Assembly (NCBI GenBank): GCA_030998225.1
Contig: JAPYXD010000608.1
Location: 3,688,501 to 3,752,500 of the forward strand
Length of the DNA: 64,000 nt
Direction of reading: 5' to 3'
Origin: Diplolepis rosae
Lineage: Eukaryota > Arthropoda > Insecta > Hymenoptera > Diplolepididae
Positions 37,601-46,999 of the stretch are shown piece after piece; position 1 is the first letter of the stretch; every line of letters starts with the position of its first letter. The notes under the pieces were generated by a model, which was not told the DNA's origin, made no database searches, and saw only the letters and a program-made list of their open reading frames with translations. The translations under genes were made by a program, and so were the position numbers.

Positions 37601-40600
37601 AAACATCAATTATTATTATTATTATTCACTATTTGGGACATGGTCACTAATTGGGACATTCACCTTATACAAGTATATGTAATTCACAAGGTCAGCATTT
37701 CCAAAGAGTACGAAGCAGAATTGAGTCCACGGCAAGAAGTCACCGAACGCTCGAAAAGAGGTAAAAGTATTATCCAATTTGTAAAATCTAATTTATAAAA
37801 ATGGGAAATTAAAAATACGAGCTTATCAAAAATCATCTTTTTTTCATTTGAATTTTTTTTATTTGAAAGAAATACTCCAAAATAGACAAAAAATCAGCCT
37901 AGCTGCTTTTGTGGACGCGAGCGGATTCTAATCGCTCGTGACTTTGAGCGCGTTTAGGGCGTACGACACGGTAGTCGCGCTTCGCGCTCGGTTTTGTGTC
38001 CTTTGCGGGAACTCAGATTTATTCTTCACTATTCGCATAGTTTAGCTAAAAAAATCATTTTTTATTTTCAATGTTATTTTATTAATTGAATCGAAAAATA
38101 TGCATCTTATAAAAAAAATGCATGTATGTTAATTTAAGGAACCTCTTTTGAACAATTTTAAATTCTGACGGTTTTTTCGTATCTTGGATGTTAAAATTCG
38201 TAGACTTTATAGTAAACAATTTTGAATTCTGACGTTTTTTCCCTATTTCGAATATTTTAGTTAAAGATTTAAATTTTTTACTTTTAATAGTATTTTTTTA
38301 AATTGATACGAAAAATATAGACCTTATGACCTAGAAATGTCTCGAATTTTGTATATAAAATCCAGAATATATTGCCGAAGCCGACTAGTCATTTTAAGGC
38401 CATGGATCAATCGGACCACATGACTAAATTATACATTAAATCATTTATGTGAGATCACTTTTTTAACTCACAAAACATCTTTTTCAAAATTCGGGAAACG
38501 TAACAATAGACAATAATGCACGTCCGTTAACTTCTTTTGAGTAAAAATTTTTATAAAAAATTGAAAGATATCAATAATTACAGTTAACTGTAAAAATTTT
38601 TGCAAAATTTTCACTCAAATGTACTTGAGAGAAATTCTTTATCGTCTTCTATTGTATTTTCCAAATTTTCAGGCCGATATTTTATGAAATAAAAAAGTGA
38701 ACATGAACTTATACAAGAATTTGGTCACGTGGTCTAGTTTATCCATGGCTTTTTTAAATTAATAAATGTGTCTGTTGAATAATATTTAATAGTAAATAAA
38801 AACTGGCTGAATCCTATGTTTCTCGCGAGTCGGCATGAAAAAGTACCTAAGAAATTCCAATTTAGTAAAAACTTCAAGCGACAAAGTGTTCACCTACACG
38901 GAGCGAAAAATCTGACTATTATACCATGACCGTTTTCAGAGTTATAGTACATGTAGAATTGTATAAACAAAGCAAAACAAACGTCCACCGCGGGCTTAGG
39001 GGCGCTGCTGCATGAAAACAATCATGGCTGCCGCAGGGCTTCGGCGTTCACGTATTTACTGTTGATCTGAATAGGACTTTTCAAATTACGTTTATCTGTA
39101 AGTGCTAAAATTGCTTTTGTTATCGTTAAATACGTTATGCGAGTACGTACAAGCACTGCATTTATGAGTCAAGTCCTTTCCTTTCCTGTGCTTCGGTGAG
39201 AATTCCATTTTCACGCTTATATTTATTTATGCACTTGTCACTTACTTTTTAGGTTAACTATATATTTATTTGTGAAACAATTGATTAATTACTGCGTTAC
39301 ACTGTGAGCATCTGGCTTTAGTATAGTATACACAATGCTGCGCGAAGCCCAACGGTAGCCATATTGATTAGTTCGCTTGTCGACCACCAGGTCTCGCATT
39401 GCAAGTTTGAATTGCCAGCGTACATAACTATTCTCCGGGGATGAACTCGAACATCCAGAGTGCGACAGATTCGTTGGAACAAAACCATGTTTTTAAGCCC
39501 TTGTGAGTAGCGACACCAGACGACAAAATTATCTCCCTCTCCAGAATGCTATATTAAGAGGCCCATAGGATGAGCCTGTGAAGCTTCTAAATGGAATAGC
39601 AAAATATGTCCGGCCGAAAACCCTCGTTCCAGGGGACTCATAGTTTCAGACGGTGGGCTCAAGGAACCATAGTACGGTACGCCTGAGCAGCATGTTTTTG
39701 CCATGTAGTGACGTATCGAACTATCTATGAACAACAAAACTCTAGGATTACTCTTGTAGTATTGAGGTTAGCCACGCTTGGCGCGCGTGGTAACCCTGTG
39801 TGACGCGCCGAGTCAGTTCGAGCGGGAATTGTCGGTAAATTTAAATTATTTAAAATTGAATCCTTTGAGCTCGGATGACTGGACGTAAGCTCTCCACGTT
39901 TAAGAGTGGAAACTCACCTCGCCTTGAGTGGAAACACTTCTTGTAAAAAAAATAAAAAACTATTAAATCCAACTTCAATTAAGTAAGGTGGTTTATTAAA
40001 TAATTTAACGTTATTTAAATAACAAAGGCAAAACAAACGTATATTTAAATCTTCGATTATTATACACATTAAGAACGTTAAAGTTTACAATTAACTGAAA
40101 GTTAAAGTACAAAAAATGATCGGTCAAAATTTCGCGCGCGGATCGATCGTTTCAAAGGTCAGAAAAAATCTGATCTTCAGCGACGAAGTCTTGCAAGCTG
40201 CACCGTCATATATGCAGTTGCGCACCCTTCCTGCGTCTTCCCTCTAATTAGAACTAGTGCGGCTAGCCAATAGTATTGATCATAAATCCCTACTCATTAA
40301 CACAAGTTCTAGATCTCTATATCCCTACTATTCTTTTTAAATGCACGTGGGCCACAGCATCAAGGGCTGCTGCTCGAGCTTTGAGTCACGTATGACATAC
40401 CCAAAATTCTTATGAAATCTACGTCATAAAAATTACTACCGTCTTTAGAAGTAAACTAAAAGTCATTAAATAATAAATTCCTCGTGCAAAGCACGTATTC
40501 TATTGTATATATTATGAAGGCTAGTCGTATTTCGCTCATAATTATTAACTGTGGAATAAACACATATTATCTGTACTGATATCATGCAGCATTCAGATTC

Positions 40601-43600
40601 AATATATTTCTCTATGTCGAATCGCTCTTATTCTATGCCAATCTCACTACTTTATTTCCAATGATCTTTTTCATGAATAATCCTGAATTAATTAGTTGAG
40701 TTTGAAATTTTTGTCATCCTAAAACTATTCTTTACTTTATTGAATATTTAATTTCAGACCATTTAAACTTTCGCGCAGAAATCAAAGCGCCTTTAGTGGC
40801 AAAATCGACTATCGTCACACCTGCATGTGTCATCTGTACTTCATGCTAATATCGCGTGAAAAAGTCCATACCTATATAAAGTGAACGCTTCTCATGCCAT
40901 ACTGATAGAAATTATTCCCGAAATTTGAAATAAAACAAATTAAAAATGGATGTAGATGCTTGTAGAAAAACGCTAGAAACGTGCAAAGCAGTCGAATTGG
41001 ACAGTTTTGAGTGTTCTCGCGAGAATTCATGTCCAAATATTCTACTCTAAAAATCATGAAGCAAAAGTATCTCATTCGTTTAACATTAAAATAAATAATA
41101 ATTAAAATAATAAATAAATAATTATAATAAAATCCATTAAGGCGAAAGTATAACACAATTTTAAGGGTCACGATATGACAGTGCTCCCAGATCGCGGATG
41201 GAATTTACCCCCTCCACTCTACCAGTTTATTGCAAAAAAAAACCATTTTTCAAATATAATTTGGGAAAATTTTTGAAGAATATTCATTTTTCAAGTTGTT
41301 CTTTAATTATAATTGAAATTTTGCCCAAATTATACTTGAAAAATTGCTTTTTTTCAATTAAATGTCAAAATGGAGGGGGTAAATTCCATCCACGACCTGG
41401 GAGCACTGCGATATGATGCAAAATAATAGATTGGTATGTAATAATATACTAATAAATAGAATGTGTAGATTATAGATCACATACACGCTTAGAAATAGTT
41501 TGATGCCACACTAACAAAATTTCTTGTGTCAACAAACAATGGCTTATGGAAAAACATATCAAAAACTGGCGAATGCGTCAACAAAACATGCATGATAAAC
41601 ACGAGTTTGGTGCGCGATCATACAATTTCGTTGAGCCAATAAACGATCGTTATTGTAATGAATGCGTGATCTCAGAACACTGCAAATATTGGTCTGCTAA
41701 TATTTGACACTCAAACCAAAAACAATATCCTTTCAATGACATTAAAAGTTGATGGAGCCACAATAGAAGTTGATGCTCAATCAACAAAATCACCAATGTA
41801 TGTTTGTTACTCCATCAAGCAAATCTGAATGGAGCATCAAAAAAAAAAAAAAAAAAGATACCCGTATAATAACATTTAGTGCGCCATCAAAGTTGCTCGT
41901 ATCAAAACGTCGATGATGTCGCGTCGAACATAATTCTAAGCGTGTAATATTGCAAGTATCCTTCGCACGTATTTATGTTATTATCAATTTGCAATCTGAA
42001 AATCGAATAATAACCATAATGCTTTTTCTTGACGAATCGCAAGAAACACAGGATTCAGACAGTATTGATTTGTTATAAAATTTTACGAAAGAAACAAATT
42101 TATTGATTTTTTAAATGACCAATAGTCGACTTTGGGAATGTTCGCATTTTTTATTTCTGATTTTTATGAAGTTTGTTTGTAAGTTAGATTTTACAAATTA
42201 GACAATACTTTTACCAATTTTTGAGCGTTTGACGATTTCAGTCATCACTGTACCTATTGATGTTAAAATAGGTGAATAGGTGAACTTTTTTTGAAAAATA
42301 AGTGACAAATTTTTTCTATAAAATGAATAAATATGCAATTCAAAAGACACAAAAAAATATCATTAAAATTGAAGAATTTCAATTGAAATTATATACTTTT
42401 CTACAAAATTATATTTTCTATAAAATTAATAAATTTTCAAAAAAATAAATAACTTCCATCACAAGTATAGAATCTTCATCAAAATTAATGAATTTTCAAC
42501 GAAAGTGATACATTTCAAACATAACTGATAAATTTTGAACACATAATTGAACAAAATTAATTGGGTGATTGATTTGTGACCATTTAAGAAAAATTAGACA
42601 TTTTCTCGTAACATGGCCTGATGAGTTAAAAATTAAATGGAGATCAAGAATCTAAAATAAAAAACTTTTTATTTAACGTTCTTGATCGCCATTTGATTTT
42701 GAACTCATCTTACCGTGTTTCGAAGAAATGTCGAATTTTTCTGGAATCGTTTCAAATCACTCACTAGTTTTATTGAAATTCTAGAATTATAATTGAAATT
42801 ATATAATTCTAAAAAAATAATTGTATATCTAACAAAATTATATATTTTCCAACAAAATAGTAGAACTTTCAATCATTCAATGACTTCAAAACAATTATAG
42901 AAGTTTCATAAAAATTAATTATTTGTCCACAAAACTTTATAATTTTCCAAAAAGAATGATGAATTGAAAAAAAAAATTTCTAACATAATTAATTAATTTT
43001 CAACAAAATTATCGAACTTTCAATAAATAATAATGATAATAATAATAACAGAGCTTTATTGTTGCTGAAAAAGACAAAATATTTACATAACAGAGTTTTT
43101 ACAGAAAAGAAACTTATCAACTTTAACGAAATTTCAACAAAATTTATAAGTCATTCATTAATTAAGTTGAACATTTATTAATTTTGACAAAGATTCAATA
43201 CTTTTGATTGAAATTCCTTATTTTTTGCAAAATTACAAAATTTCATGGAAAATTCATTGCTTTTGATAAAAATTCTTCAATTGTTTTGAAAATCCAGTCA
43301 CTAGGATTAAAGCTCGATAAATTTGTTGTAAATTCATGATTTTTGTTGAAAATTCTATTCTTGTGTCGGAAGTTCTTTATTTTTATTAAAAATTCATTAA
43401 TTTGATAGAAAATAACATAATTTTGTAGAAAAGTATATAATTTCAATTGAAATTCTTCAATTTTAATGACATTTTTTAGTGTCTCTTGAATTGCATATTT
43501 ATTCATTACATAGAAAATTTTTTGTCACTTATTTTTCAAAAAAAAAGTTCACCTATTTCAACATCAATAGGTACAGTGATGACTGAAATCGTCGAACGCT

Positions 43601-44921
43601 CAAAATAGGTGAAAAGAGGTGAATAGGTAACGACCTTTGATGACTGCGATTTATTGTTCTTGCCGTAGGCAAATGATAAAACGCTAGTGGGTGAGGAAAG
43701 CAAATAGGATTCCGATAAAATGAACAAAAACATGATTGCAAGAAAATCGCAACTTACCATTCCGAATTGCGATGATAATAATAACCTTCAATAGAAGCTG
43801 CAGATTTTTGAAAACAAATGTAATAGAATCCTGCAAAAGAAGCTCCATTTATATCGGTGATTTTGTGATCCGGGACAAGAAAGTGTTCCTTCCATCTCAT
43901 GAATACAAAATCCGTTCCTTTCAACGCCTCGTAGTCGAAGGTATCAGAATTAAAAGTCTTACCATACTGACTAAAGGACTCAAATTTAAGCTGAAATAGT
44001 TAAGAGCGATAATAATGGTAATGATATTCCAACAATTTCTTCTAAATTTTATTGTATAAATTCTAGATTCTTACCCAATGTTTCTTATCAACATCTTCGT
44101 CAGCGTCCCACTTTCGCGTCAAAAATGGATACTTTTTGGAAATAATTTCCCCGTCAAAAAACGTTGTCAGTGTTGGAAATTCTTCTGTTAAACCTTTTAT
44201 CTTAAGATATCCGCATAAATAGCTGTTCTCCTCATCCACATGCTAGAATATTTTTCCAACAGATTTTTAAAATCATTTTTAGAATTTCAAAACATAATCC
44301 AAAAAGCAGATTAAATCACTGCAGAAAACAAATTATAATATTTGTCAAATCTCAAATTTGTATTGGATCAAAAGTTGAAATCACTGTCTGATTATTGAAA
44401 TTCATGTTAAATGCGCAAATTTTCTTCTCTCAAAATTTAGTAAATGTAAACAAATATTCCGGAATATGCTATTCCATAGAAAGTTCAGAACGGGTTCTAG
44501 TAAGCCTATGAATTTAGAAATTTACTCTAAACTGTTGAAATAAAAATGTATTTCTGTAATGTTTTCCAGGCACTCAGAACGTTTGACAAACGTCAAGCAT
44601 CAGACATGAATTTTACAGGTTACGTTTGCACTCAAATAAAATAGTGGCACTCTCCCGGTTAAAAATATAAAAAAACGTAAATTTGAAAAAAATGTCTAGG
44701 ACTTTCAGTGTGGTACGGAATATGAATGAGATTAGGATATATGATTCGTAATTTTTAAAAAGAGAGAAACTAACCTGTAGAACGACTTCCACTTCGTAGC
44801 TGTTGCCTTTGGATTTTTGCGATCCTTGAAATCTTGAGCCATTGTATAAAAGAGATTTTGTGACACCGGGTTGTTTCGAATTCGCGGGCGGTGGTGGCAC
44901 AACATCTACTTTAACCGGCAT
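25664..44921 (-). CDS. GID4 (Vid24 family), CTLH/GID ubiquitin ligase receptor, four coding exons
   Basis: Coding exons on the minus strand: 44921-44775, 44242-44075, 43990-43758 and 25727-25664, giving 203 aa. All junctions are GT-AG and keep phase (0, 0, then a split Trp codon TG|G). Exon 1 encodes [12 protein letters not shown] and the [13 protein letters not shown] block. Exon 2 encodes [14 protein letters not shown] and [11 protein letters not shown]. Exon 3 has [16 protein letters not shown] and [15 protein letters not shown]. Exon 4 has [20 protein letters not shown] before TGA. This matches the whole conserved beta-barrel of GID4, which binds N-terminal proline degrons and passes substrates to the CTLH/GID E3 complex. 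An in-frame TGA nine bases upstream supports the start. The long N-terminal extension of mammalian GID4 is absent. Intron 3 is 18,030 bp and full of mobile elements; introns 1 and 2 are 532 and 84 bp. Confidence 0.96.
26075..26520. repeat. Diverged copy of the 57953 palindrome family
   Basis: Shares long words with 57953-58466, such as GCAGTGCAGTGGTTCAC, AATTATGATTCTGCGATC and AACCGTTCTCTCAACC, in the same order. The centre differs and the outer left part is missing, so the foldback is imperfect. The small ORFs across it are by-products. Confidence 0.7.
26600..26850. repeat. Diverged tandem repeat, unit about 127 bp
   Basis: Two units carry a GCCATATT word, then TTCGG-AAATGTGATGA and GGATTC, spaced about 127 bp apart (near 26608 and 26735). 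A weaker third unit may lie near 26900. It belongs to an interspersed repeat with no coding capacity. Confidence 0.5.
26851..28546. other. Intronic AT-rich DNA
   Basis: Short ORFs only. A (TA)n microsatellite lies at about 28175-28192. Nothing else is recognised. Confidence 0.4.
28547..28855 (+). CDS. Hypothetical 102-residue hydrophilic ORF in GID4 intron
   Basis: An ATG-to-TGA frame encoding a Lys/Ser/Thr/Asn-rich protein without hydrophobic segments or cysteines (for example [11 protein letters not shown] and SSLSDSNFS). Composition is coding-like for a disordered protein, and the codons avoid the poly-A/poly-T bias of the surroundings. There is no recognisable domain, no spliced neighbour and no poly-A signal that can be assigned. 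It could be a retrocopy fragment, a piece of a TE ORF or chance. Confidence 0.25.
   Translation: MSGSNPNELGKSQNQKNPTTRNQAKKNTELAKFATQNQTGPLKPKRTVTVKEKVTKDNFENISSKDKTNISFQSDDIPLEKTSRSDQFETAGKSSLSDSNFS
28856..29182. other. Intronic DNA, nothing recognised
   Basis: AT-rich, no gene, repeat or RNA signal seen. Confidence 0.4.
29183..30396 (+). repeat. Possible LTR or LTR-leader remnant
   Basis: A GC-richer block starting TGTAACGTGGC and containing AATAAA near 30153 and 30199. It is followed at 30397-30404 by TGGCGCCC, which matches the first eight bases complementary to the 3' end of tRNA-Lys. These features suggest an LTR plus primer-binding site, but no coding region or second LTR is present. 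A (GA)n run lies at about 29504-29526. The ORFs on the minus strand look incidental. Confidence 0.3.
30643..31905 (+). mobile_element. Tc1-type DNA transposon, nearly intact
   Basis: Flanked by TA on both sides (30641-30642 and 31906-31907). The ends CAATCTGTTCAACAAGAGCG and, reversed, CAGTCTGTTCAACATGAGCG extend as imperfect terminal repeats of more than 50 bp. A second inverted block around AAGGACTACG lies just outside the ORF on each side, giving an IR/DR-like layout. The transposase has one nonsense codon. Confidence 0.9.
30801..31787 (+). pseudogene. Tc1-type (DD34E) transposase with one in-frame TGA
   Basis: One frame of 329 codons is open except for TGA at 31545-31547, where the alignment context (LCTA-stop-KTENGI) suggests a former Trp. 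It has a helix-turn-helix DNA-binding half and then a DDE core: D in [10 protein letters not shown] in QEDNDPKH, and E in DANPIENVW, with 34 codons between the second D and E. That is the Tc1 DD34E signature. Total length is normal for the family. No frameshift was found, so this copy is one substitution from an open frame. It catalyses cut-and-paste transposition in other members. It lies within GID4 intron 3 on the opposite strand. Confidence 0.88.
31908..32255. other. Intronic DNA between Tc1 and mariner
   Basis: About 350 bp, AT-rich, nothing recognised. Confidence 0.4.
32256..33285 (-). pseudogene. Mariner transposase relic
   Basis: Minus-strand mariner similarity in pieces. It starts near 33270. 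A segment before 33040 resembles the mariner HTH region ([17 protein letters not shown]). 33037-32798 gives [20 protein letters not shown] and ends RIITGDEK, the first catalytic D. 32740-32456 gives [12 protein letters not shown] and then a drifted core. Stops and frameshifts separate the parts, and the C-terminal catalytic block is lost or unreadable. The sequence TTGGGTTGGCAAGAAAATCA at about 32258 looks like a mariner 3' terminal repeat; no partner end was found upstream. Confidence 0.7.
33286..33997. other. Intronic DNA, nothing recognised
   Basis: About 700 bp between two mariners, with no ORF or clear repeat apart from short local palindromes. Confidence 0.4.
33998..34908 (+). mobile_element. 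Mariner element with internal deletion
   Basis: A 911-bp element with TA on each side (33996-33997 and 34909-34910). The ends are TTAGGTGCGCATCTAAGTT and, reversed, TTAGGTGCGCAACTAACTT. It contains a shortened transposase frame. Full mariners of this type are about 1.3 kb, so roughly 0.35 kb has been lost from the middle. Confidence 0.9.
34171..34833 (+). pseudogene. Mariner (DD34D) transposase, internally deleted
   Basis: One reading frame from ATG 34171 to TGA 34831-34833, 221 codons against about 345 in intact relatives. The N-terminal HTH region is kept ([18 protein letters not shown]). It jumps from KTSEDAD to [10 protein letters not shown], losing the linker and the first catalytic D, without changing frame. 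The C-terminal core keeps D in [10 protein letters not shown] and D in APSDYYLF, spaced 34. Two extra stops, TAA 34429-34431 and TAG 34732-34734, also break it. It is closely related to the copy at 60662-61616. Confidence 0.85.
35090..36634. mobile_element. Non-autonomous DNA element with AGTATAC subterminal repeats
   Basis: The ends begin CACTGTGAGAAAAAT and, reversed, CACTTTTTAATTTCAG. Within about 150-200 bp of each end the word AGTATAC or its variants (AAATTTAGTATAC, CAGTATACG) recurs many times in both orientations. Such subterminal arrays are typical binding sites for transposase in hAT, P and similar elements. The interior has no transposase. No exact target duplication was found, so the superfamily is open. 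Confidence 0.6.
36635..37699. other. Intronic DNA, nothing recognised
   Basis: AT-rich, no credible ORF or repeat beyond low complexity. Confidence 0.35.
37700..38400. repeat. Dispersed repeat with GC-rich core, short copy
   Basis: A GC-rich core at about 37931-38000 (TTGAGCGCG, then CGCGCTTCGCGCTCGG) is followed by AT-rich units of roughly 150 bp that repeat words like GAAAAATATGCATCTTAT and TTTTTTCGTATCTTG. The same core and units occur at 48660-50400. The left part (37700-37815) also matches, inverted, sequence next to the 42218 element. Confidence 0.55.
38401..41178. other. Intronic DNA, mostly unrecognised
   Basis: A CACGGAGCG sequence preceded by TA near 38895 resembles the end of the CACGG MITE family, without a partner end. 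A moderately GC-rich patch lies at about 38980-39060 and another at 39330-39800. No domain is seen in the ORFs there. Confidence 0.35.
41179..41408. mobile_element. hAT-type MITE with perfect 8-bp duplication
   Basis: A foldback of 230 bp with ends CAGTGCTCCCAG and their complement. Both sides carry the identical 8-mer CGATATGA (41171-41178 and 41409-41416). An 8-bp duplication and CAGTG termini are hAT hallmarks. The intact duplication suggests a fairly young insertion. Confidence 0.88.
41484..41944. mobile_element. TA-flanked MITE, CACGCTTAGAA ends
   Basis: A 461-bp element with TA on both sides and ends CACGCTTAGAA / complement. An internal A run lies at about 41840-41857. No ORF. Probably moved by a Tc1/mariner-type transposase. 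Confidence 0.75.
42218..43606. repeat. Long-inverted-repeat element with A-rich internal repeats
   Basis: Arms of about 215 bp (42218-42432 and 43385-43606) are inverted copies, sharing TTTCAGTCATCACTGTACC and AAATTGAAGAATTTCAATTG. The middle is made of loosely repeated words like AATTTTCAACAAAATTA in both orientations, a typical degenerate foldback interior. No transposase. Target duplication not identified. Confidence 0.65.
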
Positions 44922-45463
44922 TCTTAGTCAAACCCAATACTCAAATATTTACCGCCTATCCTCACTCAACAAAGGACCCCTCATCACACGATTTTCGTAA
45001 TGATTCAGTAATGACTGACAATAATTGCGGAACTTCGAAACTATTTATTTCCAAATCCTGGAAGCCCTTGAAACCAATTTCCGAAGTGGTAATTCTTTAA
45101 AGAAAATTTTTCCTATTTTTCCTATCCGAAACTCCTGTACACATTCTCGGAAATTTATATCTAGAAAACCCTTTGATTTCCAGAAAAAGCCGTTTTGCAA
45201 AAAAAACCCGACCGTTTCTAATGTACTATCTTGACCAGGGTTGCGGACGTAAAAGACCTTAGGTCAATCACATACGGGTTTTACACATTTTACGTAGGTA
45301 TTTACGTACGGACTTTTTTACGTTTATACGTTAGCAAGATTGCGACTGCGCAGAAATTTTATTCAACATATCCTCTATTCTTGTATTTCTTTCATGCGAA
45401 AGTTGCGAAACATGTGAGAACCAGTGTTTTGAAATTATAAAAATAGAAAGCCAGATGAAATAT
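44922..45463 (-). promoter_or_regulatory. Presumed GID4 promoter and 5' UTR
   Basis: Sequence upstream of the GID4 start. No promoter element could be singled out. Near 45240-45330 the word TTACG is repeated many times, of unknown meaning. Confidence 0.3.
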
Positions 45464-46114
45464 ATTGGGATCGGACATGGAGGCGTGGCTCTCCAAAGTC
45501 ACGTGGGTCACATGATCCAATATGGCCAAAACTAAGTGTCGAGATGCATTGTTTACATATGTGGGTCTGTTTATTTTTATATTTAACAATGATTTTAACG
45601 ATTCAAGAAATTTGCCAATAGGCCGAAATCAATCAGGGAAAAATAAATTTTATCGGGGAAGAGAATGTGTATAAGAATAAAAAATTGTTTAGGTTAATAT
45701 AGAATATTACTTGCCAGGAAATAGAAAATCTTCTGTGGCAAAATGACGTGAACACACCCTTAAATGGGATTTCACGTCTTTTCTTTTTGTTGCTTTATTC
45801 CATGCAATCAACACGTCGGTTTTTTCGGGAATGCTAAAATCATTGGAAATTTGGACAAAATTCCGAACGTAGGAGGGAAGAAATGGTAGCTCAAATCTGC
45901 ATTTTCCAGTCTCTTAGACTTACAACTGTTCACTGCACATACGAAGCCGCATTTCTTTTTCGAATTAGATGTCAGTTTCGGGCTTTCCATCTTTTGGATA
46001 TATTTATTAAATGTTTTTTTCAATTATTCGTCCCTCCTTATAATGTAAAACGACACTTGAGAAAACTTCCGATTCTCACCGCCAGGAGTCGTGTTTCCAA
46101 TGTCCGATCCCAAT
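45464..46114. mobile_element. Element with 15-bp terminal repeats carrying a THAP exon
   Basis: A perfect inverted repeat ATTGGGATCGGACAT at 45464-45478 and 46100-46114 encloses a minus-strand THAP coding fragment. A P-element-like or gene-capturing element is possible. No 8-bp duplication is evident. Confidence 0.5.
45808..46023 (-). pseudogene. THAP zinc-finger ORF fragment
   Basis: 71 residues. The central part KKCGFVCAVNSC followed by NADLSYHFFPP is a THAP N-terminal half: the first two Cys of the C2CH finger and the conserved aromatic stretch. After HFFPP the sequence drifts to GILSKFPMILAF, and the distal C-x2-H pair is missing, so the finger is incomplete. THAP fingers bind DNA in P-type transposases and in host factors. 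Similar to the fragment at 12314-12490. The start Met is not supported by any consensus. Confidence 0.55.
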
Positions 46115-46159
46115 AGACAATACAAAGATAAATAGGGGTAGTAGGCCAAAAGTCAGAAC

Positions 46160-46306
46160 CGTGTCCGAATTGGCGAAGTGCATTACGAAGCAAATACTCC
46201 CACCATAGGATGAAAAGAGGCCGACGTTTGCTGACGTAACAACTGACTCTTTCCATCCTATACTGGAAGTATTTACTTTGTAATGTACTTCGCCAATTCA
46301 GACACG
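46160..46306. repeat. Palindrome 1 of chain
   Basis: GTCCGAATTGGCGAAGTGCA on the left pairs with TGTACTTCGCCAATTCAGAC on the right, and the arms continue through AAATACT and CATCCTAT-type segments to a short centre. A foldback element of about 147 bp. Confidence 0.75.
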
Positions 46307-46340
46307 CCCCGTATGGTAGGTATACATTGTACCATAGTTT

Positions 46341-46592
46341 TAGTTGCCCATAAAATCACCAGATGTCACTATATTTGAAAAGCAGTGTTAGACGAAGATT
46401 ATGAAAGGAATGTGTTGGCAAAAACTGCGAGGATTGCAAGATGCATGATTCCGGTACATTTCCCTGAGGCGCTCTCTACCGCCTATATTTGATATATACT
46501 TGCAATTTTTGCCAACGCATTCCTTTCAAAATCTTCGTCAAACACTGCTTTTCAAATATAGTGACTTCTGGTGATTTTATGGGCAATTGGAA
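46341..46592. repeat. Inner foldback A
   Basis: The arms AAAATCACCAGATGTCACTA and complement, extending through AGCAGTGTTAGACGAAGAT, meet at a centre near 46465. About 252 bp. Confidence 0.75.
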
Positions 46593-46593
46593 C

Positions 46594-46883
46594 CATGGAG
46601 ACTACATATAAGGAGACCAATCTCTTATGGCCGTACTTCACAAAACACGAAATGATGTTCTGCCAAGTACTTAGTTAGGAAACTTCCCGATGAGGGCACG
46701 TGTGTTCCCTGAGTGCAAAATGGCGGCATCCGCGGTTTATAAGCATCGTATATTAGACGTCGCCATTTTGCACCCAGGGAACACACATGCCCTCATCGGG
46801 AAGTTTTGTAACTATGTACTTGGCAGAACTTCATTTCGGGAATGGATATATGGAGATTGGTCTCCTTATATCTAGTCTCCATG
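46594..46883. repeat. Inner foldback B, CATGGAGAC...AAGGAGACCAATC family
   Basis: The ends CATGGAGACTA and TAGTCTCCATG frame near-complementary arms, which include GGCACGTGTGTTCCCTG and a GCAAAATGGCGGC-type word at the centre. The same ends appear at 47000-47572. Confidence 0.75.
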
Positions 46884-46999
46884 ATTGAAACTTTGGGCAA
46901 CTAAAACTATGGTACAATGTATACCTACCGCCCCGTATTCTTCCGTAGGTCTATGGCCGCGAGAGGGCGGCATAAGCGAACATAGCCGAGATATATTAC

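Larger units (their letters stand above)
25728..43757 (-). other. GID4 intron 3, 18 kb, TE-filled
   Basis: Bounded by GTAAGT at 43757-43752 and ATTACAG just above 25727. Inside are a palindrome relic, a diverged tandem repeat, an unknown ORF, an LTR-like block, a Tc1 element, two mariners, an AGTATAC-repeat element, hAT and TA-type MITEs and a long-terminal-repeat element. No other host exon was recognised. Confidence 0.85.
46315..46929. repeat. Palindrome 2, outer foldback holding two inner palindromes
   Basis: GGTAGGTATACATTGTACCA at 46315 pairs with its complement ending at 46929. Between the arms lie two complete foldbacks, 46341-46592 and 46594-46883. One element has apparently been split by another. 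Confidence 0.75.

Noticed and set aside
39549..39737. 62-codon minus-strand ORF in a GC-richer patch
   Set aside because: No domain, no splice partners; kept only as unrecognised intronic DNA.
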